A stretch of DNA of 64,000 nt from Entoloma clypeatum (lineage: Eukaryota > Basidiomycota > Agaricomycetes > Agaricales > Entolomataceae), in assembly GCA_963565915.1 (NCBI GenBank), contig OY751487.1:4030001-4094000 (forward strand). The letters are read 5' to 3'. A program made the position numbers and the translations under genes. Below the pieces are notes generated by a model that was given only the letters and a program-made list of their open reading frames with translations, had not been told where the DNA came from and searched no databases. This document shows positions 37,895 to 48,690 of the stretch, piece after piece. Positions within the stretch are counted from its first letter, which is position 1. Every line of letters begins with the position of its first letter.

Positions 37895-37906
37895 ATATTC
37901 AAACTG
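37895..37906 (+). promoter_or_regulatory. Gypsy2 self-priming primer-binding site
   Basis: ATATTCAAACTG, 2 nt past the LTR, is the exact complement of CAGTTTGAATAT at 37644-37655. That point lies about 33 nt after the TATA box, the predicted mRNA 5' end. This is the Tf1/sushi-type arrangement in which the transcript primes its own reverse transcription. Confidence 0.65.
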
Positions 37907-37938
37907 CCACTCGCTTATTCGTATTTCAAATTCCAGTT

Positions 37939-39165
37939 ATGGCAGCCCGCAACACACAGAACTCCCGCGCAGCAGCAGCCGCAGCGGAAGCTTCAAACCT
38001 GCAGGACACCAGGGCGACATTTCTACATACGTTCCAAGATATTCCCGCAGAAGAATCTGCACCCAAACCTGACCCCATATCTCCGACACCTCATCTCCGA
38101 ACACCTCAGACACAAGGACCTCCGATTCCTGAAGAATTCCGTCCTTTTAAATCGCCGACCTCTCCTTTTGACGATAACAATCCTTTCCGTCGCAAGCAAA
38201 CTCCAAACCTCGCCGAAGCAATTATGCTTATGACGCAGGAGCTCCGACGTAGAGAGACTCCGAAAACTCCGAAAAAGAAATCGAAGGAACCCGACACTTT
38301 TGACGGTTCCGACTCTCGGAAACTCACCAGTTTCCTCGCACAATGCACGCTATATTTCCGAAACAACCCCGCCTTTGACGATGATGATAACAAAGTCAGT
38401 TTCGCTCTGTCGTACCTCCGAGGAACCGCGCTCGAATGGTTTGAGCCCACCCTCTTGGGAGAGTCCGACGACGACTCTGTCTGGTTGGACGACTGGTCCG
38501 CCTTTGTGCACATCCTCCGATCCGAATTCGGACCTATCGATCCGACCGGAGAAGCAGAGGATAGCCTGGATCACCTTCGGATGCGCGACAATCAGAAGAT
38601 CCTACGTTACAACGTGGACTTCAAACGTCTTTCCGCTCGCACGCAGTGGGATGATGGCGCGCTCCGATATCGGTACTATACCGGTTTAGCGGAACGCATC
38701 AAGGACGTTTTGGGGACTTTTCCCAAACCAAAAACTCTCGCCGAGTTGAAAGTAATGGCCCATAACATTGATGCTCGCTACTGGGAACGTCAACGCGAGA
38801 AATTGCGCTCCTCCGACAAATCTACTCCGAAATCCGACAAATCCGACAAATCCGACAAAAAACAGACCCCCGCTTCATCATCCTCCAACAACAACTCCTC
38901 ATCGTCTAAACCCAACTCGCAACAACAACAAAAATCGTCATCCACCTCTCCAAAATCCGCCCTCTCCGACAAACTTGGCAAAGATGGGAAATTAACTCCC
39001 CAAGAACGCCAACGACGATTTGACAATAATTTATGCATGTTTTGCGGCAACGTTGGTCATCGGGCTTCCGACTGCTCGAAGAAATCGTCTTCTAACGCCA
39101 AAGCAAAAGCCCGCGCGGCCCAAGCTGAGGACAAATCGGAGAAGACGACCGAGTCAAAAAAATAG
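37939..39165 (+). CDS. Gypsy2 gag (408 aa)
   Basis: Starts MAARNTQNSRAAAAAAEAS. The retrotransposon capsid region (about 110-290) includes DTFDGSDSRKLTSFLAQC and LRGTALEWFEP. A Ser/Gln/Lys-rich linker precedes one zinc knuckle, CMFCGNVGHRASDC (CX2CX4HX4C), near 373. A basic tail ends in TESKK and the stop TAG at 39163-39165. The seven A residues before the stop form a likely frameshift site into pol. This copy is intact, unlike Gypsy1 (1-bp deletion) and Gypsy0. Confidence 0.93.
   Translation: MAARNTQNSRAAAAAAEASNLQDTRATFLHTFQDIPAEESAPKPDPISPTPHLRTPQTQGPPIPEEFRPFKSPTSPFDDNNPFRRKQTPNLAEAIMLMTQELRRRETPKTPKKKSKEPDTFDGSDSRKLTSFLAQCTLYFRNNPAFDDDDNKVSFALSYLRGTALEWFEPTLLGESDDDSVWLDDWSAFVHILRSEFGPIDPTGEAEDSLDHLRMRDNQKILRYNVDFKRLSARTQWDDGALRYRYYTGLAERIKDVLGTFPKPKTLAELKVMAHNIDARYWERQREKLRSSDKSTPKSDKSDKSDKKQTPASSSSNNNSSSSKPNSQQQQKSSSTSPKSALSDKLGKDGKLTPQERQRRFDNNLCMFCGNVGHRASDCSKKSSSNAKAKARAAQAEDKSEKTTESKK
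39156..39162 (+). promoter_or_regulatory. predicted -1 ribosomal frameshift site (A AAA AAA) at the gag/pol junction
   Basis: In gag frame the end reads TCA AAA AAA TAG. Slipping back one base gives an open frame (IVSSPQIPARTGDC...) that runs without a stop into the protease. The same heptamer and junction occur in Gypsy1 (51924-51918) and Gypsy0 (56404-56410). No downstream pseudoknot was computed. Confidence 0.55.
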
Positions 39166-42100
39166 TAAGCAGTCCTCAGATTCCAGCACGTACTGGGGAT
39201 TGCGTTGACTCCTTTCGTGCACCTTTGGAAACCCTCCGACTCAATGCGTCCGCTCTCTCAAATCCGAACTCTCTATGTATTGATTTGATATCTCCGACCT
39301 TTTCCGATTCTCTTCCGATAAAGACTCTTATTGATTCTGGTTCTACACATTGCTTCGCAGATACCAGATTTATTTCTTCTTTAAACTTATCTCCGACTCC
39401 GATTCCTTCACCTATGGTTTTGAAACTTTTTGACGGTTCTTCAAATATGTATATCACACAATCTATCGATCTTCCTCTCCGATTTCCTTCCGGTGAACTT
39501 CTGACCGTCGCATTTTACGTGACAACCCTCGATTCGTCTTGTAATTTGGTTCTAGGACACAACTGGCTCACCCGCTACAATCCGTTGATTGACTGGGTAT
39601 TGGGCAGTATCTTATTCCGTTCTACGTTACCCGACACTCCGAGTCCGACTCCGACGTCGACTGCTGAGGCAGCTCCGCCACCTCTGCAGTGTCCGCCCTC
39701 TCCGATGGGCACCTCCGATCCGCTCACTCCGAACACCTCCGACCCGCCACAGATTACCATGGTCAATGCAGCCGCATATCTCCATGCTTGTAAAGCTCCT
39801 GGGGCATACGCTTTCCGCGTTCACCTCTCCGACATCTCCGCCAATTCCGCGTCTGTCTCCGACGACGCTCCCGACCTCTCTGGCATACCCGAGGAATACC
39901 ACGATTTTGCTGATGTATTCAGTAAGAAAAAAGCCGACACCCTTGCACCCCACCGACCGTACGACCTCAAAATCAATTTGGAGGAAGGTACTTCCCCTCC
40001 GATTGGTCCGATGTACTCACTCTCGCAATCCGAACTTGGATCCCTCCGAGACTTCATCGATGAGCACCTCAATATCGGTTTCATCAAACCTTCTAGTTCA
40101 CCTCACGGCGCTCCGATCCTCTTCGTCCGAAAGAAAGATGGATCACTCCGACTATGCGTCGACTACCGAGGCCTGAACAAAATCACGAAGAAGGACCGAT
40201 ACCCACTTCCGCTCATCTCCGACCTCTTAGCCACTGCCGGAAAAGCACGCGTTTATACCACCATAGACCTCCGACACGCATACCACCTAGTCCGCATCGC
40301 TGAAGGTGATGAATGGAAAACTGCATTCCGCACTCACTATGGATCATTTGAATGGTTAGTCATGCCATTCGGATTGTCTAACGCACCTGCAGCCTTTCAA
40401 CGTTTTATGAACGACATCTTCTCCGACCTTCTGGACAACTGCGTTACCGTTTACCTCGACGACATCCTGATCTACTCCGACAACCCCGAGGAACACAAAA
40501 AACATGTCCGAGAAGTCCTCCGACGACTCCGACAACATGGTCTTTACGCCCGCGCCGACAAGTGCGATTTCTCTGCCGAAACTGTAGAATATCTTGGATT
40601 TATCCTTTCTCCCGACGGACTCAAAATGTCGGAAGCGAAAGTCAAGATTATTCAGGATTGGCCTGAACCGCGCAGAGTGAAGGACGTCCAGTCCTTTTTA
40701 GGTTTTGCAAACTTTTACCGACGTTTCATTCCATTCTATTCCAACATCACTATTCCACTCACTCGTTTAACCAGGAAACATGCCACTTGGCTGTTCTCCG
40801 ACGACGCTCGAACCGCTTTTAATGACCTGAAAAAGGCATTTACCACCGCTCCGATCCTGACACACTGGATCCCCGACTCTCTGATAATTGTCGAAACCGA
40901 CGCATCCGACTATGCCCTAGCGGCTATTCTGTCGATAGTCACCTCCGACAATGAAGTCCACCCCATCTCATTCCATTCTTGCACCTTCACGGCCCCCACA
41001 GTAAACTATGACACCCATGATAAGGAACTTCTTGCCATCTACTGTACGAAGCGTTTAAAATTTGGCGCCATTACCTGGAAGGCTCCGGTACTCCGATTGA
41101 CGTCGTTACCGACCACAAAAATCTCAAGTATTTTGCCACCACCAAAGTTCTTTCACGCCGACAAGTCCAATGGTCGGAATACCTTTCTCAGTTCAACCTC
41201 GTCATCCAATTCCGTCCCGGCCGATTGGGAACTAAACCTGACTCTCTAACTAGACGTTGGGATGTTTACCCTAAAGGGGGAAATAGCGACTACATCGACA
41301 TCAATCCGACCAACCTCCGACCAGTCTTTTCGCAAGAACAGCTCTCCGCTTCAGTTCGCGCGACTCAACTCCTTGAGCCCGTCCTCCGTGCAACCATTAT
41401 CATGGACTCAGAAAAGCTTCACCATGACATACTCACAGCACTCCCTTCTGACACTCTTTACGACACTCTTTCTAAAGATCCTAAACCCTGCTGGTCTCTC
41501 GACCCCAATGGTTTCCTCCGACATGACGATCAGATATATGTTCCCGACTCCGACGACCTCCGACTCCGAGTCCTACAGCACAAGCACGATCATATGCTTG
41601 CTGGACACCCAGGTCAGAACAAGACACTCAGTCTCATTCAGCGTGATTATACCTGGCCCGGAATACGAGATTTCGTTAAACACTATTGCAAGTCATGTAC
41701 CACTTGCATGCGATCGAAGCCACAAAGACACAAGCCTTACGGCCTACTCAAACAGCTTCCGATCCCCGAACGTCCTTGGAATTCTATCTCAATGGATTTC
41801 ATCGAGACCCTTCCGACCTCCGACAACTTTGATTCAATCCTCGTTATCGTTGACCGATTAACGAAACAAAGTATTTTCATTCCAACAACAATTCACTGCA
41901 CCTCCGAAGACCTTGCCGTACTCTTCGTATTGCATGTCTTCTCTAAACACGGCGTCCCCGAACATATCACCTCCGACCGCGGCCCTGAATTCGTCTCCCG
42001 ATTCTTCCGATCTCTCGGAAAGGCTCTAAACATGACCCTCCACTTCACCTCCGGTTACCACCCCGAAGGCGATGGCCAAACCGAACGCACTAACCAGACC

Positions 42101-42771
42101 CTCAAACAGTACTTGCAGATATTCTGCAACTACCAACAGGACAACTGGTCCGCTCTCCTTCCGATTGCGGAGTTCGCGCACAACAACGCACCTAGTACTA
42201 CCACTGGCATATCTCCCTTCTTTGCTAACAAGGGTTACCATCCGAACATTACTGTTCACCCGGAACGAGACCTCGCCTCTTCCCAAGCCCGATCCTTTGT
42301 GACCGACTTAGACGAACTTCACCAAGAACTGAAAGCCACCATCTCCGACGCTCAACAACGTTACCAGAAGTCCTCCAACAATAATCGGATTGCATCTCCG
42401 ACATTTTCTGTTGGACAACAGGTTTTCGTCAAAGCACAGTTCTTCCGCACAACACGCCCATCCAAGAAACTCTCATAAAAGTACTTGGGACCATACGAGA
42501 TCATTGCACAACCCGGCACACACTCCTTTACCCTCCGACTCCCCGACACATTCTGTGGTGTTCACCCCGTCTACCACGTCTCCATGCTTGAACCCGCAAC
42601 TCCGAACACCATTCCGAATCGGACCCAACCTCCGCCTCCTCCGATTGACATTGATGGAGAACTTGAGTACGAGACTGCTGAAATAGTCGACTCAAAGATC
42701 GACCGACGACGTAGCTGCAAGCTACTATATTTCGTCCGTTGGTTAGGATATGAAAACACTGATGAAGAATT
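39163..42771 (+). pseudogene. Gypsy2 pol: protease, RT, RNase H, integrase, start of chromodomain
   Basis: The frame is -1 relative to gag. Protease has TLIDSGSTHCFAD. Reverse transcriptase has [24 protein letters not shown] and active site VYLDDILIYSD. RNase H begins VETDASDYALAA. A 4-bp insertion (TGTA) after GCCATCTAC near 41045 shifts the frame within RNase H; Gypsy1 lacks it. Integrase follows to 42478 in the shifted frame. Then comes TAA (42476-42478) after KKLS, also present in Gypsy1, and in-frame KYLGPYEIIA with the chromodomain start, cut by Copia3 at 42776. Apart from these breaks the catalytic residues are present. Confidence 0.9.
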
Positions 42772-42776
42772 CTCTT

Positions 42777-43086
42777 TGTTGAAGTTCCACCTGGGCGCTA
42801 GCCACAAGTGTACTGAAGCAACCGGCTACAGTGGAAGTACTCTACGATACCGTTCTGACCACTTACATAGGTTGGAGAGGGTGAGGCTGGTGAGAGCGGT
42901 TGAGGCTGGTAAGAGCGATGGAGGCGGTTAAGAGTCAAGAGACAACTTGTTGGTATTGACAGTTTCCTGGTCTTATATACCGTACTACTGTTTGTACCAA
43001 CCAAACAAATATGTAATGAAGATATGTAAAGGTCACGTGATGTAATCTAATCTAATCTAATCTACGTGATGGGAAAAGTTTCAACA
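42777..43086 (-). repeat. Copia3 3' LTR
   Basis: Plus-strand reading TGTTGAAGTTCC to AGTTTCAACA. It differs from Copia2 LTRs in a block of about 60 nt next to the U5 end (ACTTACATAG, GGTATCGTAG), marking a subfamily. Confidence 0.92.
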
Positions 43087-43160
43087 CCCCCCCATATTTA
43101 GTACATACTTCTAAATACATCTTACTTTTTCCCACATATATATAGGTACTTTTGTTTCGC

Positions 43161-46100
43161 CTAGTTCTTTATCAGTCCGAAGTACGGGATAAACTTGGAA
43201 AAGAGGATTTTCCCCAGATTCTTAGTCAAAAGGTCTGCAGGGTTATTCACTCCTTCGATGAATTCGACCGTAATAATTCCTTCGGAGACTTTTTCTCTGA
43301 CGAAGTGGAATCGCACGTCAATGTGCTTGGATCGCTTCTCAGTTACAGGGTTGGATGCGATGAAGACGGAGCCATTGTTATCTCCGTAGATCGGTACTGA
43401 TCCGATCTGCATTCCAAGTTCGGCAAGCATGCTTCTCAGCCATGTTGCTGCGCGACTGCAATCTGATAGCGCCATATACTCTGCTTCTGTAGAAGAGAGG
43501 GCGATGGTCTTTTGCGCCGATGATACCCATGTTATCGCTCCAGACGCCAGTGATACAAAGAAGCCGGTGGTAGACCTCCTCGTGTTTTCATCTGACGCCC
43601 AGTCGGAGTCTGTGAATGCATAGATCCCTTTCCCTGAGTCCCCATCATACATGATCGCGTAATTTTTCGTTGCCTTCAAATATCTGCAAATATCCCTAGC
43701 CACCTCTAAATGGCGTTTGGTGGGATTTGCGGAAAATTGGGACATTTTGATTACAGCAAAGCAGATGTCAGGCCTCGTTCCAATCATCAGATATAGGAGT
43801 GATCCGATGACGGATTGGTACTTAGATCGGAGTTCCGCATTGGGTTCATCTTCGGACGCCATGGGTTTGTAGCCCGTAGGGAGTGGAGTATGGGTGGCAT
43901 TAGATTCGCTCATCCCCATGCGTGCCAGAATTTTCTCAAGGTAAGGTACTTGATCAATGAAGATCCTCTTCCCACGTTGCTTTATTTGGATTGAGAGAAA
44001 TTCCTTTGGTTCCCCATCGGGCACTAGGTGACCTAGGTCCCTACATTCCCATGTTGTCATGAAGGCCTTCTTCTTTTCTAGCGTATATTCCCGGTTTGTG
44101 CCGAGAAAAGCAGAGTCGTCGACATAGATGACGGCAATTACAATTTCCCCGTTGGTACTTTTGTGAATGAATACTCCCGCATCGGAGTGAAGCCGGACAA
44201 AGCCGAGCTTTTTCATGGAGGAATCAAGTTCCCTCCACCAGGCTAATGCGGCCTGCTTAAGTCCATATAGAGCTTTGAATAGTTGGTACACGAGGTGTTC
44301 TTTCCCTTTTACTATGTAGCCCTCAGGCTGTCGCATATAGATGACTTCACGGAGCGTTCCATAGAGGAAGGCTGATGAGACGTCCAATAGAGTCATGAAC
44401 CACCCTTCAAGGGCTGTCAATGCCAGTATTAGCCGGACGGTTTCATATCTTACGACTGGTGAGAAGATCTGATCAAAGTCGATCCCTTCTACCTGTGAGA
44501 AGCCTTTTGCGACGAGGCGCGCTTTCAGACGCCCGTCGGACTTTTCGTTGTAAACCCATTTGTTCCTTAGAGCTTTCCTCCCTGCAGGCAGGGGTACTAA
44601 CTCCGTGATCACCCCGCGGCGTTTGAGCATGTCTAGCTCTTTACGTTCAGCCGCATACCAGTCTTCTTTATTTGGAAGAGGGTATATGTCTTTATGGGAC
44701 ATGTCGACAATGCCAACTTGGACTGATATTGCCTCCATCAGGAGGTCATTCATCCATGCCGTTTGACCGCCCAGTCTCCGTCTTCGATCTAATTTTTCAA
44801 GATCAGACGCTGGAGTGTCTTCCCCATAGATGCTTCCTGGCATCTTCCGAACTCGTCGTTCCCTGATCGGTCGATCTGGTACTTGCTCGGGTTCCGGAGT
44901 GGGTACTCGCGGTTCGTCATCAGGCTCACTGGCAGGCAATTCGTTGTCTGATTCAGGTTGATCCTGTTCAATGGGAAGTGGGTCATGAGGTGTTTCGTTG
45001 TGACTTTCGTCGTCGTTGCTGCCAGGGATGAGATCCTCAAACTCATCAGCCGGCTCTGGGTTTTCCATTTCTGGATGGTTTTCTGGCAAAGGGTCGATGT
45101 GGCATCTAGGGTACTTGCTTTCATCAAAGATAGCTTTCCCACCCATGAAAATCGTGTTGGTCTCAGGATCCATGAAGCGGTATCCTTTGACCCCTGGTTT
45201 TGATCCGAGATAAATCATCAATCGAGATCTTGACTCCAGGGAGTTTCTGCGTTTTTCTTTTGGGATATATACATATGCTTGGCATCCGAAGACTCTGACG
45301 CTAGACATGTCGGGGATCTCATTGGTTACCCTGAAGTGAGGGGTTTTCCATTCAAGACGCTGCATGGGGGTTCTGTTGTAGAGAAATGCTGCGTGTTCCA
45401 AACAGAATTCCCACCACATGGGCGGTAAGCATGCATCGAAGCGCAATGCCTGAGATTTTTCCCATAGTGTTCGATTGATCCTTTCTGCTCTACCATTCTG
45501 CTGGTGCTGATATGGGAGCGTGACATCGATCAGAATTCCATGATCGGCAAGTACATCCTTGTATTCGTTAAATTCTCCACCTCCATCAACCCGCCACTTT
45601 TTAGGGGTAGCGGCAAATTGATTCTGGATCATCGCAAGGAATTGTTTCAGCGCCGTGATGGCGCCTGACTTCTTCCTAAGCAAGACGACCCAGACATGGG
45701 ATGAAAAATCGTCCAAAAAGGTAAGGAAATATTTGTACTTATGGTACGATGCCGTGGATATCTGCTTCAAATCCGAATGGATCAAATCAAAGGGTTTGAC
45801 AGCCCTTGTCATCGAGTTAGGATAAGATTGATTCGGCATTTTCCCTTTGAGGCACCCCGTGCAGCTTTCCTGTGATTTCTCACGTACTAACGTCCTGGGT
45901 ACTCCTTTGGTACTAGTGGGAATTTTATTAAGCGCCTGGTCATTTGGGTGGCCAAGACGTTTATGCCAGGTTTCAACAGTGATTTCGCTAGAGATCGCGT
46001 GGATTTGGTCATAGCGTATTTCAGTGTCTAACCAGTAAATGGTTTGTCCGATGAAATGAGGCGAAAACTGTATTTTGTTCAGCCCTTTAGAGATATTAAT

Positions 46101-47888
46101 TTCTCCGCGCATTCCATCAACTTTGTAACCATGGTTAAGGAAGACGCCTAGGGACAATAGACGTGTGTCCATATCCGGAATATAAAATACCGGTCGTAGG
46201 AGATGGGTTTTAGTTTCCCCATTCAGGGTATGCCGTACTGGAACGGCCCCAACTCCGAGAATTTCCAGTTTCTTTCCCTTTGCAGCTGTTTGGACAAATC
46301 GCTTAGCCTTGAGAGGCCTGTAATACGCGAAGTCTTTGAACTCATGGGTAAAGTGTAATGATGCGCCGGAATCTAAGATCCACTGAGCGCGTTCTTTCTC
46401 TTTGCAGTGTGTGCAGGACGCAAAATGTTTGGTATATTTTTTGTACAGATCATCGCTAAAGAGATCTATACTACCTGCATCGGTACTAGCTAATATATAT
46501 TCAAACGTCTGTGCGTGATTATTAGCATTTCCCATTTGGTCAAGTTTGAGAGAAGAATGTGACGAACCGTCAAGTTCGATCAGCCCATCTTCGAATTGTT
46601 CCGGCCCCATCCGCTCGCTTTGATGGTCTATGTCCATCATTTTCAGTGATTCTTCAATCGACGGGGCTACGCGACGCTGTTTAGCCGGCCTTTCGTCGAT
46701 GTCAGGAATGATGGTGTCTAGGATACGAAGATTCGATCCTGAGGGGCGAGCACCAATGCCGCGCGCGAGTTTGCGGACATGGTCGTTCTTTTTCCACACG
46801 GATGGTTTTCCAGAAGGAAGCCCGGTGTACTGTGACGGAGGGGGGTTCATACGCTGCAGGAGCGACTGCATATTTGCGGAATTGGGCTGGGCGGTACTTG
46901 TCGTTTTCCCGCGACCAGTGATGGTTGTGAAGGACGGTGTCGGAAGAGGAGGGAAGTGGATGGCGGGAGCAACGAACTCAACCGTTTCTTCCACATGGTC
47001 GGACGCGTTGTCCGCAGTGTTGGCGTTTTTCTTCTGATTGCGCCATCGTCCTTTTCCCTTCTTCTTTTCAGAAGCGGTACTATGGTCGGTCGAGTTAGGC
47101 TGCTCGTCAGCATCGTTCTGCGAGGTACTCGGCTTTTGTTGCCTTTCCCATTTGGGGTCTTGCCCCTTGCGCTTCGTCCCGGAGATTTTCCGGGCCTGCT
47201 CGTTGGACGTACGAGTAGACCCAATCGAATACTTGCGCCGGTACTCTGATATGATGCTTTCGGCGACGGCCTTGTAGGTGAAATCGTCGGCGTCATAGAC
47301 CTGGAAGAGGGCGGTGGAGAGTGACGACCAGGCGTCGGGAATTGCATTTGCCAGGATCATTGCCTGCATCAGATCGGGGACGTCAAAGTTCGAATCGGCG
47401 AGCCGAGCGAAAAGAGACCCCAGGCGTTCGATTTCGGGGACGGGGTCGCGTCCAGAGAGCTTGTAGGTGGCGGCGGCCTTGAAGTCGCCGAAGATGACAG
47501 CCGGGGATACCTTGGAGTAGGCATCCTTTAATGACTTCCAGGCGTCTTTCGAGGAAGTGGCGTCCTTGATGTGGCGTCTGATCGCCTCGGAGACCTTCAG
47601 GCGTATCGCCCCAAGAGCTACGTCATCGTCCCTGATCCAGGCTTTTTCTTCCTTGCGGAAGCCGGGCTGGTCGACCGTGGTAGCCAGCACAGGGGGAGCA
47701 GCGGCAGTGGCCCCAGGGGTGGAGACTGTGGTGGTGAAGTCGGCGATGACAGGGCGGGGGATGTCGCCAGAAACAAGACGCCAGACTCCTTGATGGAGGA
47801 GGTAAGACTTCATTTTTTCGGCCCAGCTCCTGTAGTCGATGCCGTCAAAGGCAGTGATTGTGTCGAGGGCAGAACGAGAGGTAGACAT
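43161..47888 (-). CDS. Copia3 gag-pol polyprotein, intact (1575 aa)
   Basis: Same length and domain order as Copia2: capsid, protease ILDSGASLHFT, integrase (HHCC, D, D, E), reverse transcriptase with YVDDSAF, RNase H with FTDSDWASD. No stop or frameshift. Differences from Copia2 are scattered single residues, apart from a block upstream of the protease (plus-strand 46400-46550). There it reads LDQMGNANNHAQTFEYILAS, then AGSIDLFSDDLYKKYTKH, versus PYQMRKANHVSQQTYNILAS in Copia2. Copia1 resembles Copia2 in that block. This points to recombination between subfamilies, for example template switching in a mixed particle. Confidence 0.95.
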   Translation of the reverse strand: MSTSRSALDTITAFDGIDYRSWAEKMKSYLLHQGVWRLVSGDIPRPVIADFTTTVSTPGATAAAPPVLATTVDQPGFRKEEKAWIRDDDVALGAIRLKVSEAIRRHIKDATSSKDAWKSLKDAYSKVSPAVIFGDFKAAATYKLSGRDPVPEIERLGSLFARLADSNFDVPDLMQAMILANAIPDAWSSLSTALFQVYDADDFTYKAVAESIISEYRRKYSIGSTRTSNEQARKISGTKRKGQDPKWERQQKPSTSQNDADEQPNSTDHSTASEKKKGKGRWRNQKKNANTADNASDHVEETVEFVAPAIHFPPLPTPSFTTITGRGKTTSTAQPNSANMQSLLQRMNPPPSQYTGLPSGKPSVWKKNDHVRKLARGIGARPSGSNLRILDTIIPDIDERPAKQRRVAPSIEESLKMMDIDHQSERMGPEQFEDGLIELDGSSHSSLKLDQMGNANNHAQTFEYILASTDAGSIDLFSDDLYKKYTKHFASCTHCKEKERAQWILDSGASLHFTHEFKDFAYYRPLKAKRFVQTAAKGKKLEILGVGAVPVRHTLNGETKTHLLRPVFYIPDMDTRLLSLGVFLNHGYKVDGMRGEINISKGLNKIQFSPHFIGQTIYWLDTEIRYDQIHAISSEITVETWHKRLGHPNDQALNKIPTSTKGVPRTLVREKSQESCTGCLKGKMPNQSYPNSMTRAVKPFDLIHSDLKQISTASYHKYKYFLTFLDDFSSHVWVVLLRKKSGAITALKQFLAMIQNQFAATPKKWRVDGGGEFNEYKDVLADHGILIDVTLPYQHQQNGRAERINRTLWEKSQALRFDACLPPMWWEFCLEHAAFLYNRTPMQRLEWKTPHFRVTNEIPDMSSVRVFGCQAYVYIPKEKRRNSLESRSRLMIYLGSKPGVKGYRFMDPETNTIFMGGKAIFDESKYPRCHIDPLPENHPEMENPEPADEFEDLIPGSNDDESHNETPHDPLPIEQDQPESDNELPASEPDDEPRVPTPEPEQVPDRPIRERRVRKMPGSIYGEDTPASDLEKLDRRRRLGGQTAWMNDLLMEAISVQVGIVDMSHKDIYPLPNKEDWYAAERKELDMLKRRGVITELVPLPAGRKALRNKWVYNEKSDGRLKARLVAKGFSQVEGIDFDQIFSPVVRYETVRLILALTALEGWFMTLLDVSSAFLYGTLREVIYMRQPEGYIVKGKEHLVYQLFKALYGLKQAALAWWRELDSSMKKLGFVRLHSDAGVFIHKSTNGEIVIAVIYVDDSAFLGTNREYTLEKKKAFMTTWECRDLGHLVPDGEPKEFLSIQIKQRGKRIFIDQVPYLEKILARMGMSESNATHTPLPTGYKPMASEDEPNAELRSKYQSVIGSLLYLMIGTRPDICFAVIKMSQFSANPTKRHLEVARDICRYLKATKNYAIMYDGDSGKGIYAFTDSDWASDENTRRSTTGFFVSLASGAITWVSSAQKTIALSSTEAEYMALSDCSRAATWLRSMLAELGMQIGSVPIYGDNNGSVFIASNPVTEKRSKHIDVRFHFVREKVSEGIITVEFIEGVNNPADLLTKNLGKILFSKFIPYFGLIKN

Positions 47889-48240
47889 TTTTAGATGAAT
47901 CTAAAAGAGGGTTTCCAATCAGTGATGTGTTATGAATATGATTTAAGAAAACAATTAAATGATTCCTTATGACATATTCCCTTTAGGAATAGCGGTCACG
48001 GGAAAGCCCTTTATATGTCAGAAACGTACAAGGTGCGATCAACGTTTCCACATGGAGTGTACTAGGTCAATCCCCTTAGGGACGCCTCATGACAGGTACT
48101 TGTCGTAATGACGTTCCCAGGTTCATATGTGAAGAAGTATGACTCAGAACCTAGATCTTTCGATCGGTTCTTTCGCCAACCAGGGTAGAGTGGGCAGGTA
48201 CTCGCTGTTGCCAGCGTTTCCCAAGTCCCTCTGCTATCCG

Positions 48241-48252
48241 GGGCCCATAACC
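48241..48252 (-). promoter_or_regulatory. Copia3 half-tRNA primer-binding site
   Basis: The complement of GGTTATGGGCCC adjoins the 5' LTR. Confidence 0.7.
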
Positions 48253-48562
48253 TGTTGAAGTTCCACCTGGGCGCTAGCCACAAGTGTACTGAAGCAACCG
48301 GCTACAGTGGAAGTACTCTACGATACCGTTCTGACCACTTACATAGGTTGGAGAGGGTGAGGCTGGTGAGAGCGGTTGAGGCTGGTAAGAGCGATGGAGG
48401 CGGTTAAGAGTCAAGAGACAACTTGTTGGTATTGACAGTTTCCTGGTCTTATATACCGTACTACTGTTTGTACCAACCAAACAAGTATGTAATGAAGATA
48501 TGTAAAGGTCACGTGATGTAATCTAATCTAATCTAATCTACGTGATGGGAAAAGTTTCAACA
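48253..48562 (-). repeat. Copia3 5' LTR
   Basis: Differs from the 3' LTR at one position seen (AACAAGTATG versus AACAAATATG). Confidence 0.92.
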
Positions 48563-48662
48563 CTCTTGGCTACCAGCCAATGAATTGGAAAACGCCCCCG
48601 AGCTTGTCTCCGACTTTCACTCCGCTTATCCCGACAAACCGGGTCCGCTCACATCGCTCTGA
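48563..48662 (+). pseudogene. Gypsy2 pol, last codons of the chromodomain
   Basis: The repeated CTCTT is followed by WLPANELENAPELVSDFHSA and a stop at 48660-48662. This completes the chromodomain split by Copia3. Gypsy1 carries the same end uninterrupted. Confidence 0.88.
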
Positions 48663-48690
48663 AACAAGAAAAAACAAGTACTATTTCTAT

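Larger units (their letters stand above)
42777..48562 (-). mobile_element. Copia3: structurally complete Ty1/copia element inserted in the Gypsy2 chromodomain
   Basis: Flanked by CTCTT (42772-42776, 48563-48567). LTRs are 42777-43086 and 48253-48562, 310 bp each with one difference seen. It has a half-tRNA primer site, an intact 1575-codon polyprotein and a polypurine tract (complement CCCCCCC at 43087-43093). It is the innermost and therefore among the youngest insertions. Confidence 0.95.
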
